DNA of 64,000 bases, taken from Phytoseiulus persimilis (lineage: Eukaryota > Arthropoda > Arachnida > Mesostigmata > Phytoseiidae). This document shows positions 44,842 through 56,073 of the stretch, in pieces. Location: positions 51,708,001 through 51,772,000 of the forward strand of contig CM075101.1 of NCBI GenBank assembly GCA_037576195.1, read 5' to 3'. A program made the position numbers and the translations under genes. Numbering within the stretch: the stretch's first letter is position 1; every line of letters starts with the position of its first letter. The notes under the pieces are model-generated. The model did not search any database. It worked only from the letters and a program-made list of their open reading frames with translations, and was not told the DNA's origin.

Positions 44842-45093
44842 TCATTTTCGATAAGTGGGAACACATACTCCCTTGCGGCAAACACCCATATACAGAGGAT
44901 CGATGACGATCTCGACGTGGGCTGATGAATCGCTCGAGTCGCTGGATTCCGAGCTGGTGCGGAGGTTGTCCATATTATCAGCTTCATTCAACGCCGTTTC
45001 AACATTCTGGAGTGTGCTATTCGAAGTTTCGTTAGAGTCGCTTTCGGAACTTTCCGAAGTGGACTCTGAGGCCGAATCAGACTCCCGTGCGCC
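44842..45093 (-). CDS. Terminal exon of an acidic Ser-rich (probably secreted) polypeptide
   Basis: The exon follows a good acceptor (CTTTCCAG) in phase 0 and encodes 83 residues to a stop. The first two-thirds are Ser/Glu/Asp repeats (S-E-S, S-D-S-S types) with two N-glycosylation sequons (N-E-T, N-S-T). A neutral segment V-E-I-V-I-D-P-L-Y follows, then a two-Cys tail C-R-K-G-V-C-V-P. A C-x-x-G-x-C-V-P ending after an acidic, glycosylated stretch is seen in several secreted acarine salivary proteins such as evasins. That resemblance is superficial and by eye only. The upstream exon with the start and signal peptide was not found. A short signal-like frame at about 45700 minus does not join it in phase. 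Confidence 0.35.
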   Translation of the reverse strand, partial: GARESDSASESTSESSESDSNETSNSTLQNVETALNEADNMDNLRTSSESSDSSDSSAHVEIVIDPLYMGVCRKGVCVPTYRK

Positions 45094-46249
45094 CTGGAAA
45101 GTCATCAGGATTCAAAGTTGCCTGCAGCGGTCGAGCTTCTCATAGCGAGCTCGAGACTTGAATATCGACGAGCGGCGAAGGTTCAAGATCAACGACAAGA
45201 CTTCCGACGTACGATGCAAGGGAGGCCGTCACGACGATCGGCGATTATGTAATCGACGGCTTTCATTCCGAATCCGCTGGGATGGGGAATCCTGCCCCTG
45301 CACCAAACTCTGCAACCGCTCTGGAAGAAGTAGTCTCACTGAGCAGGGAATCATCGAGTATGAGAGGTTCAATGACTCGTGATCGCAGAACGGATGTGAT
45401 CCTCTTTTACCCTGTTGAGGATATAGTCATCTCCGAGACATTGATGTCGCACTCCATCAGGGCTCTCTGCCAGACCTGTATCAAACGCGGTATCATGAAA
45501 AAACAGTCAGTCGACCCCAGAATTCGATCTCCGCATCCCTGCGCCGTTCGACGCTCTTCTTCGCTCCCGACGCAGAGCGTGGAGAGAGCAGCATCCCGGA
45601 AGCGAGCAAATCCCCGTCATCTTCCGAAAACCTGTGGGGGCAATGAGAACTCGAACAATACTCACAAGCCGTTATGAAACAAAGAACGAGCGATCTCGCG
45701 AGCATTACTGACGGTGCGCACGGTGCTACGAGTTGACTACGAACGTTTATGGGAGATGCCTTTGTAATCGGGCAGAGAGTCACATGGAGAGACGAGGATG
45801 GACGGGACACAGAGCCAAGTCAACGCTCACCACCTAGCAGTCACGTTCTCCAGACGATCAGTCCCACGCAGGTATTCAAGACAGCTGTCGATGTTTAGAT
45901 CTTACCTATCTCATTAGGACGCGACTGTGCAGCACCGTCGGACTTGAATGAATAGATGCGCATTCTATAAGACAGAGTATACGAATGAGTAGCCCAAACC
46001 ATGAGTGTCCTCTCGAGGGTTCCGCTTCGATCAGATTGTCGGAGACCAAGTATTCCCGATGTAACGATAAGGCCTCCATCAGATGCGCGCATTGCGGGCA
46101 GAGCCCCTGCCTCGGCCTTGCGTTCTGTTCTGAAGTCTACTTGGACCGTTCATCCCTGCTACATATAAACAGCAAGTAGTTGGCCGACTGGAGTCGGCCG
46201 CGCGAATGTTATGGTTAGAAAGACTCCGCAATCAGCCTCTTAGAATCCA
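45094..46249. other. Spacer, no supported gene
   Basis: Short frames only. A minus-strand frame ending at 45493 begins with a signal-like stretch (M-L-A-R-S-L-V-L-C-F-I-T-A) and contains dibasic sites, but it has no second line of support. Confidence 0.4.
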
Positions 46250-46552
46250 AAAAGTACGGTCAGGTCGATCCTGGAATCGCTTCCATAGACCCCGGCGAGA
46301 ATGGTCAAACTGACCCCCGAATCAGCTCCATAGATTCTAGATAGATACTCGGATCGACTCCAGAATCACCTCTCCAGACCCAGAAAAGTATGGTCAGATC
46401 GATCCTGGAATTGCCCCCTCAGACCCCGAAAAGTGTAGTCGGGTCAATACCGTGATTTCGTCCATAAACTTCGAAGAAAGTGGCCAGATCGACGCCGTAA
46501 TTACTTCTATAGATTCCGGAAAGAATGGTCAGATCGAACCGGGAATAAACCC
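46250..46552. repeat. 45-bp minisatellite, about seven degenerate units
   Basis: Units of 45 bp follow one another with a core like TATGGTCAGATCGATCCTGG, then a pyrimidine-rich half ending CCCCGAAAAG. Seven units can be counted between 46261 and the LINE junction, diverged from each other by perhaps 15-30%. The unit length is a multiple of three, so long frames run through it on both strands. The same unit recurs at 47448-47525 and 60150-60360. Confidence 0.85.
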
Positions 46553-46555
46553 TCA

Positions 46556-47437
46556 ACTTCAAAGAGTAGAGTTGCCAATAGTATCTCGAAGATCCTCCCG
46601 AGGACCAGGGGAGCTTCCGAATCCCAACGAAGATCGCCCGCCACGGTAACAGAATCGATCGTTCCTTACGCGTCGCAAGTGTCGGCCCAATACACACTCC
46701 GGTTTCAAACTAACAGTAAGAATTCGGAAAGAGCCCAGAGGCTCACCTGCATCCGGACGAACAGGAGCTATCGGACGGCCTCGGCTGAGGCCCCCATGGT
46801 CCTTGCGAGGGCGATGCCCTGGTCGATTCAGGTCAAAGAGAGAGCCCTGATTCACTAAAGAGGCAAAGGGACCGAAGACGCGGGCCGCGACAACAACAAC
46901 CCCCGCACGATGGTAGAAATGAGGAAAAACTCTTGGAGGGAATGGCAGAAAAGATGGGACGATGCGAAGACTGTCCGATGGACGCATAAATGCATACCCG
47001 ACGTCAGAAAATGGTGCGACCTCCCGCACGGCGATCTCACCTACTCCCTGACACAGGTGTTGACAGGCCATGGGAACTTCCAGTCTTACCTGGCTAGGAT
47101 GAACATCGCCTCATCTGCAACCTGCATTCTATGCAGCATGGGCGAAGAGGACACCGTACAACATACCGTTCTGCAATGCCCGACTCTGGGAACAGAAAGA
47201 CGAGGAATTACCGAGGCGAACATGGAGGCAGAGAGCTTCTGCGGAGACATGCCCACACCACCTGAAGTAATATTGAAACAGTCCCGGGCGGTGAGTGGCT
47301 GGAGAAGGGTGCTTTTTAGAGGGATCACCTCACTACTGAGAAATGGACGCGTCCTTACGCTCCACCCGATGAGGAGGACGGGACTCCCACCTCAGTGACC
47401 GAACGGACTTTCAACACCAACTCCGTCGAAAAAAAAA
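46556..47437 (+). mobile_element. 5'-truncated R1-like LINE inserted in the 45-bp minisatellite
   Basis: Codons 46910-47395 encode the C-terminal part of a non-LTR ORF2: W-R-E-W-Q-K-R-W-D, then R-W-T-H-K-C-I-P-D-V, S-L-T-Q-V-L-T-G-H-G, and a Cys-His knuckle C-I-L-C ... H-T-V-L-Q-C-P. This order is typical of R1-clade elements, downstream of the reverse transcriptase. After the stop there is a short 3' untranslated region and a nine-A tail (47429-47437). The minisatellite resumes immediately afterwards, so both insertion ends can be placed. The reverse transcriptase and endonuclease are missing, so the copy is dead on arrival. Confidence 0.85.
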
Positions 47438-47447
47438 CTCCGAAGAG

Positions 47448-47525
47448 TATGGTCGGATTGACACGCGAATGATCTCCAGAGACTTCAAAAAGATGCACAG
47501 ATTGGTCCCGGATGTCGCAGGGTAC
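47448..47525. repeat. 45-bp minisatellite, continuation beyond the LINE
   Basis: Two units in register (starts 47448 and 47493) match the array at 46250-46552. They show that the LINE split one array. Confidence 0.75.
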
Positions 47526-48641
47526 TGGAGAAGGATATTCATGGGGAAAACAGCGGGGCAGGAAGCAAAGAGGTTGCGGCTTGTCGCGAACTCCGGGACA
47601 CGTCAGAGGGCAGAAGTGGGGGGAGGAGCCAACTCGCAGGAGAGGGCCTCTGAGCCCGCGGGAGAAATGACGGTCTCTCACGAGACAAGTGGAGCAATGG
47701 GGATTGGCTTTCTTCGGACGAGTGAGAATAGCGACTTCATTTACACTGGCAGCCAGACACCACCACAAAACGAACAATGGCAGAGACGTCCACTGCAAAC
47801 CACGGCACACGACTTAACACACGATACACGATCGCGCGCCTCATTCTCCAGACTTCGGGCCGTTAGCCACAAATATCTCTTATCGCATGCAACATCTGGG
47901 AAACGAAAAATTGCCCTGCTCCGTGGAGAATTCCAAAGTTTCGTTTCTTGAGAGAAATGATCCGCATGCTTTCACTCCAGCCCCTCCTTTCTCGCAGCTC
48001 TGATCAGAGAGCGATCAGGAGGCGCCGGTCTGCGGCAGCACACGTCTCTCTGAAGTGAGAAGAAAAAAGAGGGTCCTATGCGAGGGCTGATGAGGTCACA
48101 CGTGTTTTTCGTCTCTTCAGATGAATCCACAGTAAACTTGCTCCACAGTGAGCTCGGGCGGCAAAATTCCACGTTCCCAACAAAATACTGAGATCCTCAG
48201 CAATCGACCGGATTAGCCTCTGATCCGACCCTCGGACGCGCGAACTGGGCTGGCGCGAAGCACGCAGCCTCATTTCGTAGACGCAGTCTAGGTCTTGAGC
48301 ACTTATTCTCGGAACTAATGCAGGCGGATGAGACTCGGGGAAATGTCCTGGATAGTCTCTAGGCCTCAACGAGAAATTCCCGAACGCAATCCCAGTATGA
48401 GGTTCCCCATGTGATGATCTCTCAAGCCAAGATGCAGAGGATCAATCTTGGGACCATGGAGTGGCCCCCGACAATCTGCCCTGCACATCCTGAGACCACT
48501 TGGGCCCAATTGAATTGCGTTTCTCGTGGGCGAAATACATGTGTTTTATTTTCCGAAGCTGCCAGAGGGTTCAGGGAGACAGTGGTGGTCCTTCTCCAGC
48601 ATCAGGACCCACCATTCTCAGAGCAAGGGACGCCGCGGCGC
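47526..48641. other. Spacer, no gene identified
   Basis: A 160-codon plus frame (47469-47951) starts inside the minisatellite and has no known motif. The segment ends in the 3' region of the secreted-protein gene. Confidence 0.4.
48545..48550 (-). terminator. Poly(A) signal of the secreted-protein gene
   Basis: Reads AATAAA on the minus strand, about 92 bp past the stop codon at 48642. Confidence 0.55.
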
Positions 48642-49426
48642 CTAACCGGAGCTGTACTGACGGCTAATGAAACACCTATTGACGTCGTCAAGGCGAATCG
48701 GTACATTGCCCATTAGTGAATCAAAGTGTCCTTCCCAGTCCTTCAGGCTCAAAGACTCGACGTGAGCCTTGGTTAGCCTGAGGGATTCCCTAACAAACTT
48801 TAAAAAGACCTCAGCGGCAGCGGACATGAGCTGGGTCTTAACGCGGGTGTAGGATCTCGCTCTTTGCGCGTCGGTTCCCTCTTCGTAATCGATATCAATT
48901 TTCGAGAGCCTGTAATGAGATCGTTCAGCTTCAGCATACATATTCCCCAAACTTGGGCTGGATAGGAGCAAGACAAAGAGCGGTTCTTACTCTCGTTCCA
49001 GCTCTAATTTGGAATCCTCCCCCGCTTCCTTCAGCATGGTTACGAGCTTTCGCAACTCTGAGGCGGGTTCTTCGTCGTAATCGGGGTACCCGAAGATAGC
49101 GTACAAGTCATCCATGGCGGTCTCCGAAGAAGCTTGAATATTACCATCAACGCACTCGATAGCTAGAATGAATTCATAATCACGGCTCAAAAATCACGAA
49201 TATGACGATACCAATCCTGGAAAATCGCGATTCAGAGTTGACTCCAGTTTCGAAGGACGATGGGTTACAGGAAAGGCTACCAGCTCCACTCAAGTCCCCA
49301 GCTTTCTCGAGAGAGAGAGGACGAAGTTTCCGGAGTGCTCCTCATTTTCTCACCTTCGGTCAGGTTCCAGGCATTGGCCTGTGTAGCCAGGAGGCAGGCG
49401 GATGCGATGATAGAGAAGAAACGCAT
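48642..49426 (-). CDS. Secreted 186-aa helical protein of unknown family, three exons
   Basis: Exons on the minus strand: 49426-49354, 49162-48991, 48957-48642. The phases (1, then 2) close exactly. The product starts with a textbook signal peptide (M-R-F-F-S-I-I-A-S-A-C-L-L-A-T-Q-A-N-A, cleavage probably before W20). The mature protein is acidic and likely mostly alpha-helical, with one Cys in the first part and one near the C-terminus that could pair. There is no membrane segment, and I recognise no family. The second intron is very short (33 bp, 48958-48990), which is unusual and weakens that junction. Reading through it would meet a stop early. A poly(A) signal follows. It may be a lineage-specific secreted protein. 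Confidence 0.5.
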
Positions 49427-49616
49427 CTCGACACAGTTGGGAGACTCTGTACCTCTTCCGCCTATCGACTTTTTTTTATACTGCGACGATATTCGGAACA
49501 ATGCTCTCTGTCACTTGGCGGAACTCGCATTGTTGACGCTTTGACTGAACAGCAGGGCTTTCTTAGAATGAGTAGCTGAACTTACACACCGAAACAGTAG
49601 TATAACTCACGCAAAT

Positions 49617-50205
49617 CTTTTTCGATACCCATCCGGAGCTCGCTCCGAGTTTTGTGAGCCTGTGGTGGAATCCCGAGCAATCCCACACATGTGTTTGAGG
49701 CAATGGATCCGGCGATCAGGTCGAAGGCCGCTATTTTGAAACTGATCCGGAAAACAGAACGAGCTAGAGACTCCAGAGGTTCGTGGCAACATGAACTCGG
49801 GCTGATCGATTGGAGAACATTGTTACCCCCCACGAGCATCCTACCGATTCCATCTTTTCTACATGGAAGCTCTTCGAACGTCGGATGGAAAATTTCGATA
49901 CAAACATGTATAAAAAAAAGATTGCGAAACTTGGCATCGCTCGGATGCACTGACTTCTCCGTGGTCAGCAGCTTGCTTTCCCCGTGACCCACCTTCGAAA
50001 AAGGCTTTTTCGTCCAGCTGTCTAATAACACCATTCTTAGAGAGCAGATCATTAGGTCCTGACATAGGATACGAGCGCTTCCAGAAGGCAGAGGTGGGAG
50101 GATACAATTGGGATCACTTTGGAGGTTGAATTCTCTCATTATGGCGCTGCGTACTCCCAGTGAAGATGGTCTCAGGATGTTTTCAATTAGCCTCATCCTC
50201 CTCAT
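49617..50205 (-). CDS. Unrecognised long open frame ending at a strong splice donor
   Basis: About 200 codons are open on the minus strand down to a consensus donor (C|GTGAGT near 49616). The part nearest the donor contains an apolar stretch (F-D-L-I-A-G-S-I-A-S-N-T-C-V-G-L-L-G-I) that could span a membrane, followed by charged residues. The length is about at the chance limit for this window, and the donor adds modest support. It lies just upstream, same strand, of the secreted-protein gene, but I found no acceptor that joins the two in frame. Confidence 0.25.
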
Positions 50206-51046
50206 TTGCGCTCGATCACTCGCGTTCCGAGGTCGAACCTGGCTTTGATTAACTGTACGAGTCGTGTTCCGGGTTTCGTGTCAAAGCATTCATCGCGGTC
50301 GAATAATGCCACAAACACCATCTTCGGCCTCTCCTCCCCAATGTCCCCCATGATCAGTCATGGCGCAAATCTCGAGAGCTCCAGCGACTTAGATCCTCGG
50401 TGGGTTTTCTATCGTGCGAGTAGCGGAACCTCCCAATCGGTGATTCCGTCAGGGAGCGGTGAGCGAGTCTGTGTTATAGGATCGTGGTGATAACTTCATC
50501 GGTGCCGTCTCGAGATCGAGCTTCGTAAACTACCATATTAGGTCTGCGTCAGTAGTCGTAGGGCTTTTCGACATCGTCTGTGTATCGAGACGTGCTGCCT
50601 GTGGATATGACTCATTTCCGGTCTCGCTGCTCTCGCATATCAAGCTTCAGTTAACTGGACAAGTCTGGCGACAGAGGATTCAGATTCAGACTAAAATGCA
50701 AAAAAAAAAAGCCAGAGACGTCTCGAACGGAAATAATGAGCAGAGCATGACTTGAATGACTCGGTGAATCAGAACCTCCGATCAGAGCTAGTACGGGTCA
50801 TCCAGAATGTCCAGAATGAAGCATACTCCCGATCTCGTGGAAACCTGCAAGTCTGGCGGAGCTCGTTCGCGGCCAAAGCCTGATGCGGCAGGGAACAGTA
50901 ACTGGGTGGATGAGGAGATATATAGGATAATACCTTCTCTTGTTCCGCAAACCGCCCGATCTGATATTTCCACGGAGAACCTTTGCGCAGAGCTTCGCGG
51001 AGAACAGCAACTGAACTTTTATTTCTGATCTGGGATCGATCGGTAT

Positions 51047-51875
51047 CTACAGGGTGGCTTTTTTTGGTCTGGAATTTTCGAGCCCGATCTTGTTTTGGCC
51101 ATAACTTCGTGGCCATCGAGGCGGTCATTTTGATACAAAATTCAGGAGGATCTGGTAAAAATCAATATTTATCGGATCGGACTCGTGCGGGTCGCATCCG
51201 ACGCGCAAAAGGAAGCCGGTCATTCGCCAGAAAACCGATTGAAGTTATCTCGTTTTTCCGAGAAATGGCAACCGATCGTATCGAGAATTCCTTTGGTGTC
51301 GAGGGTGATTTTGGCAACCGAGGGCGGAGTCCTGAGCGTTGGTGATTTTCGGTGGAAATAAAAAATCATCGTATCGACCTCGCAGCTCAATGTTCGGATG
51401 ATTCACCCATTTCTGAGTAATTTTCACCAGGGGAGATACCTCCGATCCTGCCTCGTTGAGGACTTACGAGAGGAAATGCGGGGAAAAGCGAGGAAAACGA
51501 AATTAGCCAATGGGCGAGGCCTTGAAAAAGGGGTTGATACGATCGCTTGCCATTCTTCGAGGAAATGAGATAACTTCGCTCGGTTTTACGGCGAATGACG
51601 GGCTTCCTTTCGCGAATGCTACCCCCACGAGTCCGATCCGATGAATATTGGCGTTTTTACGATAACTTTTAGGAAGACCTCGAAAACTAGAAGAGCCATT
51701 TTCAAAACTGACCTCCTGACCTTCATCTTCTGACCTGAATTTTGTATCAAAATGACCGCCTCGATATCCTCTATCGATCACTCTTTGATTTTCAAGAAAA
51801 ATCCAAAAATTGACGAAGTTATGGCCAAAACAAGATCGGGCTCGAAAATTCCCGACTAAAAAAAGCCATCCTGTA
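51047..51875. mobile_element. Long inverted-repeat element (Tc1/mariner-like MITE or foldback)
   Basis: The ends are TACAGGGTGGCTTTTTTT at 51047 and its imperfect reverse complement ending 51875, followed inwards by a shared block G-aattttcgagcccgatc. The arms (about 51047-51300 and 51510-51875) remain alignable over 250-300 bp with scattered mismatches and an indel. TA at both extremes fits a TA target duplication. There is no transposase frame. A related fragment lies at 57321-57410. Confidence 0.82.
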
Positions 51876-54321
51876 TGATTGAACTTGGCTCTCATCGACC
51901 CTGTCTTGCAAAAGAGAACGCTTGAATTCGGACCTGAGAAGCCAATCGCTACATTGTCCGAGAACAAAAGCTGGTCCGAATTTGCACTTTGACGCATGTA
52001 GACTCATATTCGGCTTTTGAGGGCTATTGTTCTCAGCGATATCATGTGGGACCGATCGGAAGAAACAAAGCTCATCTGACCTCTTCGAGGAACCTTGCCA
52101 GTTGTGAAGCGATTTCTTCCTCGTTCTTGGTCTGATGAAATCACGGAGTCTGAGTGAGCATTCGACTCTGAACACCTTCCGCTAGTGTGTAATTCACTTA
52201 CGGATAATATTTCGCCCCACGAGCAGCCCGGGAATTTCCCGAGTCGACGCCACTGGTCGTGGGCTGATTGGTATCAAATAGAACAAGTCGAGGCCCTAGC
52301 GCCAAGCACGAGGAGTCTCAAGATGAGACCGTCAGTCGAAATCGCTGAAATCTCTTTGAGCCGCCAATGGCGTGAACAATGGTTATTGTCCTCAGATAGT
52401 CTATCGCATCGTCGCTCGGCGACTCGACGTCGAGGAGCAGATCGAATCATTCTTCTTCATTGTCTGGCGCGGTATGGCTCTCGCTGAGACTTGAGGCATG
52501 AGGCGACATAGAATCAATCTGATCCATATCGAAAGGCTCCAATGCGAATATCTGTATTTCCAAGCTCACCATGTGATGGTTGAGTCTCTTCGAACCAGAT
52601 CCCATCGGTCGAGGTGTATTCACGACACACGGCTCCGCACCTCATTCTCCACTCTTTGGGCTGGAAATCACAGATGCCTCTCCTCGCTTGCAACGGAAAG
52701 GAGACGAGAGCTCGTCCTGCTCTGTTGAGGATTCCGTGGCTCCGAGTCTTGAGAGGAATGATTCAGAATTTTCTCCCTGATCGTCCAAGGCTCCCGAGAC
52801 CGAGGATGAACCGCGTTCGGTTCTAGTAGGCGCCTCGGAATCTCAACAACGATGGCTGCCTGAAGGAAGACGAGAGCTCGCGACATGCGGATCTGATCAT
52901 TGTAATCCTTCTCGAACCTGACGGAGTAGCGTGGGTTCGCAAATTTTGTCTCCACGCGCTCGAGCGACTCGGAATTTTCTGCTCATTCATCCGGCGCTCG
53001 GATAGTTGGACCGACGTTTCTTCTGCTGCTCTCGCAATGTTGAGAGAGTCTGGAAGGATTCTCGGAGGATCAGTTGCAGACGCCCAAATCCGTCGTCAGG
53101 ACACATGAACATCGTCTACAGTTAAACACCGATCACGGATGGTTCTGCCGAGACTGGAGATGGTCAGTTGATTGTGAAAGATTTCTCTTGGAGCCCTACA
53201 GATTTACGATACGTGGGGAAAAACGGTTGAATGCATTGGATCCTCTGAGCCGTGAGCTTCCGAGATGATGAAGGATGTTTCCGGCTCAGTCTCAGCCAGA
53301 CGCAACCTAGTTAAGGGGTTCCTCGCCGAACAAAGCTATTTAAACGCAATTCAAACTGACCCCGCGGACCATGAAGGGTACTGCACTTCTACAAGTCATG
53401 CTTCACTGCGTCATTGCATCCCCGGATCCAACCCAACGCGTGTGGAAATGATGGTCGAGGGGGATGAAAACATTCCGCAGGAAGTGCACCACGGCCAACG
53501 CGCTGGGGCTGCGGCTCGGTCCGCTGTGGTTCTTGAGCAGATTCCCATTTGCAAGGATCGGTACGGTTCTTACGGACGTTAAGGTATGGTATTCATGAGA
53601 GTGAAGGTTTAAGAGCTCAGGATTGGAAGAGGCTCGCAACGAATGTCGAATTGCGGGAGCCGAGTCGCGGCTCAATTTCGTGGGGAAATTGCTAAAATAC
53701 AATTCCGTAGATGCGTTGGTCCGCCGCACGTTCGCACAAGAATCCTGAAAGAAATACTGTCTTGGTTCCAGTATGAGTCTGATCAAGAAATGTCTTATAT
53801 TCCAGCGTGACAACGTGACACATCGTTATTTCCGATCGCACATATTTGTTCATCGATGAACTTCCGCAGACAACTGGGGACAGCTGTAGCTGTTCCATCT
53901 CATCTTGGATGTCGGACGAGGGCCTTCGCGTCATGATGTATGTCGCTGAAAGGATCTCGATGTCTGCCTCACCGGATTCGCTCTGTCGCGGCGCTCCAAT
54001 TGCTCCGTCTCTTCATCAGCTGGGTTCCTGCTGTGCACTATCGTTACCCGCACCTGCTTTCTGATTGCCAGCCCCGTGGGCCGTCGAGTCCGCTGGCTCC
54101 AGGCGCTAACCGCACTGTATCAACGCTGAAAATACAGGTCCTGGCGATCCCCTGCGACCTCGGAGCGAAAATTCTCGAATCTCGAGAGACCACCGACATG
54201 GACGGCATCCTTGCCGGGGACGGGCCCCCTTTCTACGGGATAGGCCGCCATTGCGGCCTGGTAGGGAAGGTGGAACGAAGTCCGTCCACCGAAGCCCGGG
54301 ACTTAGACTTGCCGCTGCGTC
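51876..54321. other. Spacer, no supported gene
   Basis: Open frames are short and conflicting on the two strands (for example 52668-52955 minus with a weak signal-like start, 53403-53813 minus). None has a recognisable motif or a convincing splice partner. Confidence 0.4.
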
Positions 54322-54475
54322 CCGAACATCGAGGAGTGGATCAGCAAGAGGCTCGGCTCTCTTGCACACTCCCTCGCACAGGTGCTCACAGGCCACGGCT
54401 CCTTCAGTCCATACCTGGCCCAGATCAGAAAGCTCGCGTCACTGGACTGTCCCCCTTTACGCTCAAGAGACGTGT
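54322..54475 (+). mobile_element. Third R1-like LINE relic
   Basis: The translation gives N-I-E-E-W-I ... S-L-A-Q-V-L-T-G-H-G-S-F-S-P-Y-L-A-Q-I-R-K-L, colinear with the better copy at 46.9-47.4 kb. A W-N-E residue cluster some 60 bp upstream fits the same family. The frame breaks on both sides and the knuckle Cys residues are mostly lost. Confidence 0.7.
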
Positions 54476-55241
54476 GGAAAGGCGAGCAGTCGCCGCGTTC
54501 TCTACCGGTTTGATTTCGTACTAGGATCGACCCCTCAAGCCTCATATCGACCGCCACCTCGCGGCTCGACGGCATGCCCCAGACGAGCCCTCAGTCATGG
54601 GCTCCACGACCTCGGTCGCCGGTCGGTGGAAAAGATGAGAAGGGGACCCGAAGTGATTCCTACTGAGAGACGTTCCAGGTTCTCTACGCTGCAGTACCTA
54701 TGGAGGATCAGGGTTTCAATGAGTATTGCTTGAGCTTGAGCCCTACACTACCACGGGTCGAAAGTTGGTCAACATTGCCGCCCAGCTCATGGTGTGCGTG
54801 AACGCATTCCTCCCGCATCTCTCTATTAGAAAAAAAAAACTGTGAGCTATCGAGAAGCAACAACGTCGGCGATTTCGCCTACCGGTTTCTGAAAAGGCGT
54901 AGCCAATCGTGTTTGGCTCTCCGAAATACATTAAGTTTCTGCGGGAAGCGTATCGGGCGGCTTTCTGAAATGTTCCTGTCCATGGATATGCTCTACCATT
55001 CTGAGGGAGGTCTCGTGCATCAGCAGAGGTGCCGCTGGAATGCTAAGGCATCATGCTACATCTCAGATCCGTTCGCTGGTTGGTATTGTTACGAGGACTG
55101 CAACAAGGAACCGCACTGTCATTCCCGAATCCGCTACCCTCATTGTATCCAACACAATGGTGTGAATGCTTCGCTTCCATTCGGGCGAATTAACGGCCAG
55201 CCTTCATTGAAATCGAAATACAGTCTGGACGGCTGGTAATC

Positions 55242-55442
55242 ATGAAGTTCTTGATCCTGCTTTTCGGTGTCGGCCTCGTTTCGGCTCAGGGTGAGAGCAA
55301 TCCCGATGTTGAGAACGCGACCGAACCTTCCATATCGCTCTTCAGAGGGAATACGAAGGTTGAAATCACGGCGAGGCCCGGAAGGCAACTTTGCGAACAT
55401 CGTCAGCCGCAATGGCTCTACCGAGCTTCGCTATTCCCTTGA
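55242..55442 (+). pseudogene. Short frame with clear signal peptide, possibly frameshifted
   Basis: M-K-F-L-I-L-L-F-G-V-G-L-V-S-A followed by Q-G-E is a strong signal peptide with an obvious cleavage site, then 50 residues including one N-glycosylation sequon. Near 55380 the reading changes from Cys/Trp-rich to an overlapping frame (E-G-N-F-A-N-I-V-S-R-N-G-S-T) that looks more protein-like and ends at about 55468. This suggests a one-base shift or an unseen splice. The family is unknown, and an adjoining Cys-rich frame upstream (54913-55239) is not clearly linked. Confidence 0.3.
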
Positions 55443-56073
55443 CTCGAAAGCCTTACTTCGATAACGCCGCTGTCGTTGCACCCTGCAAGGTTTTCGAGTC
55501 CATCTTGTTTTTTTTTCGTCGATGAGGTGTCGATCGGCGCTGCAGCCCTAGTGGTTCTCGAGATGCAACAACTCCTATTTTTTTCCTTCGAAGTCTCAGC
55601 CTCGATATTGCTAGCGAACGGAGGATATACGGGAGCTGAACGCCTCGACTCTCTTGGGGCGACACACAGTGGGGCTTTGATTAGGGACGCTTTCTCATTT
55701 GCTTCGGAAATCAATACTCGCCCAAACCGGATCCGATCTCAGAAATCCGGCTCAGTACCAACACACTGATGTCAAGTTGAAGTGGACGCGCCATGTTTTC
55801 TATATCATCGCTAGCCGACATTTCCAGAACGGACCATCGGTCCCATACTGGCCTCAGAAGATTGAACAGTCGATTCCAGCGGAGCGAAATGGATAACTTG
55901 ACACCGAAACCAGAGTTCGGCGCCAAACGCCCCGTGCAGTTCTTCACGGTGTTCGAAAGCAGCAGTAAACCCAACATCGCCATTGTTCTCACTCCGTTGA
56001 AATCGACTGTACAATCCTCTGCGGTCAGTTTGTTACGCATGCTCAGCCGAGAAGCATTGATTTGAAACTCCGG

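Noticed and set aside
45493..45710. Minus-strand frame starting with a signal-like peptide and containing dibasic sites (neuropeptide-like)
   Set aside because: Only the first 13 residues are suggestive. It does not join the Ser-rich exon at 45093 in phase, and the internal intron that could be drawn would be 34 bp.
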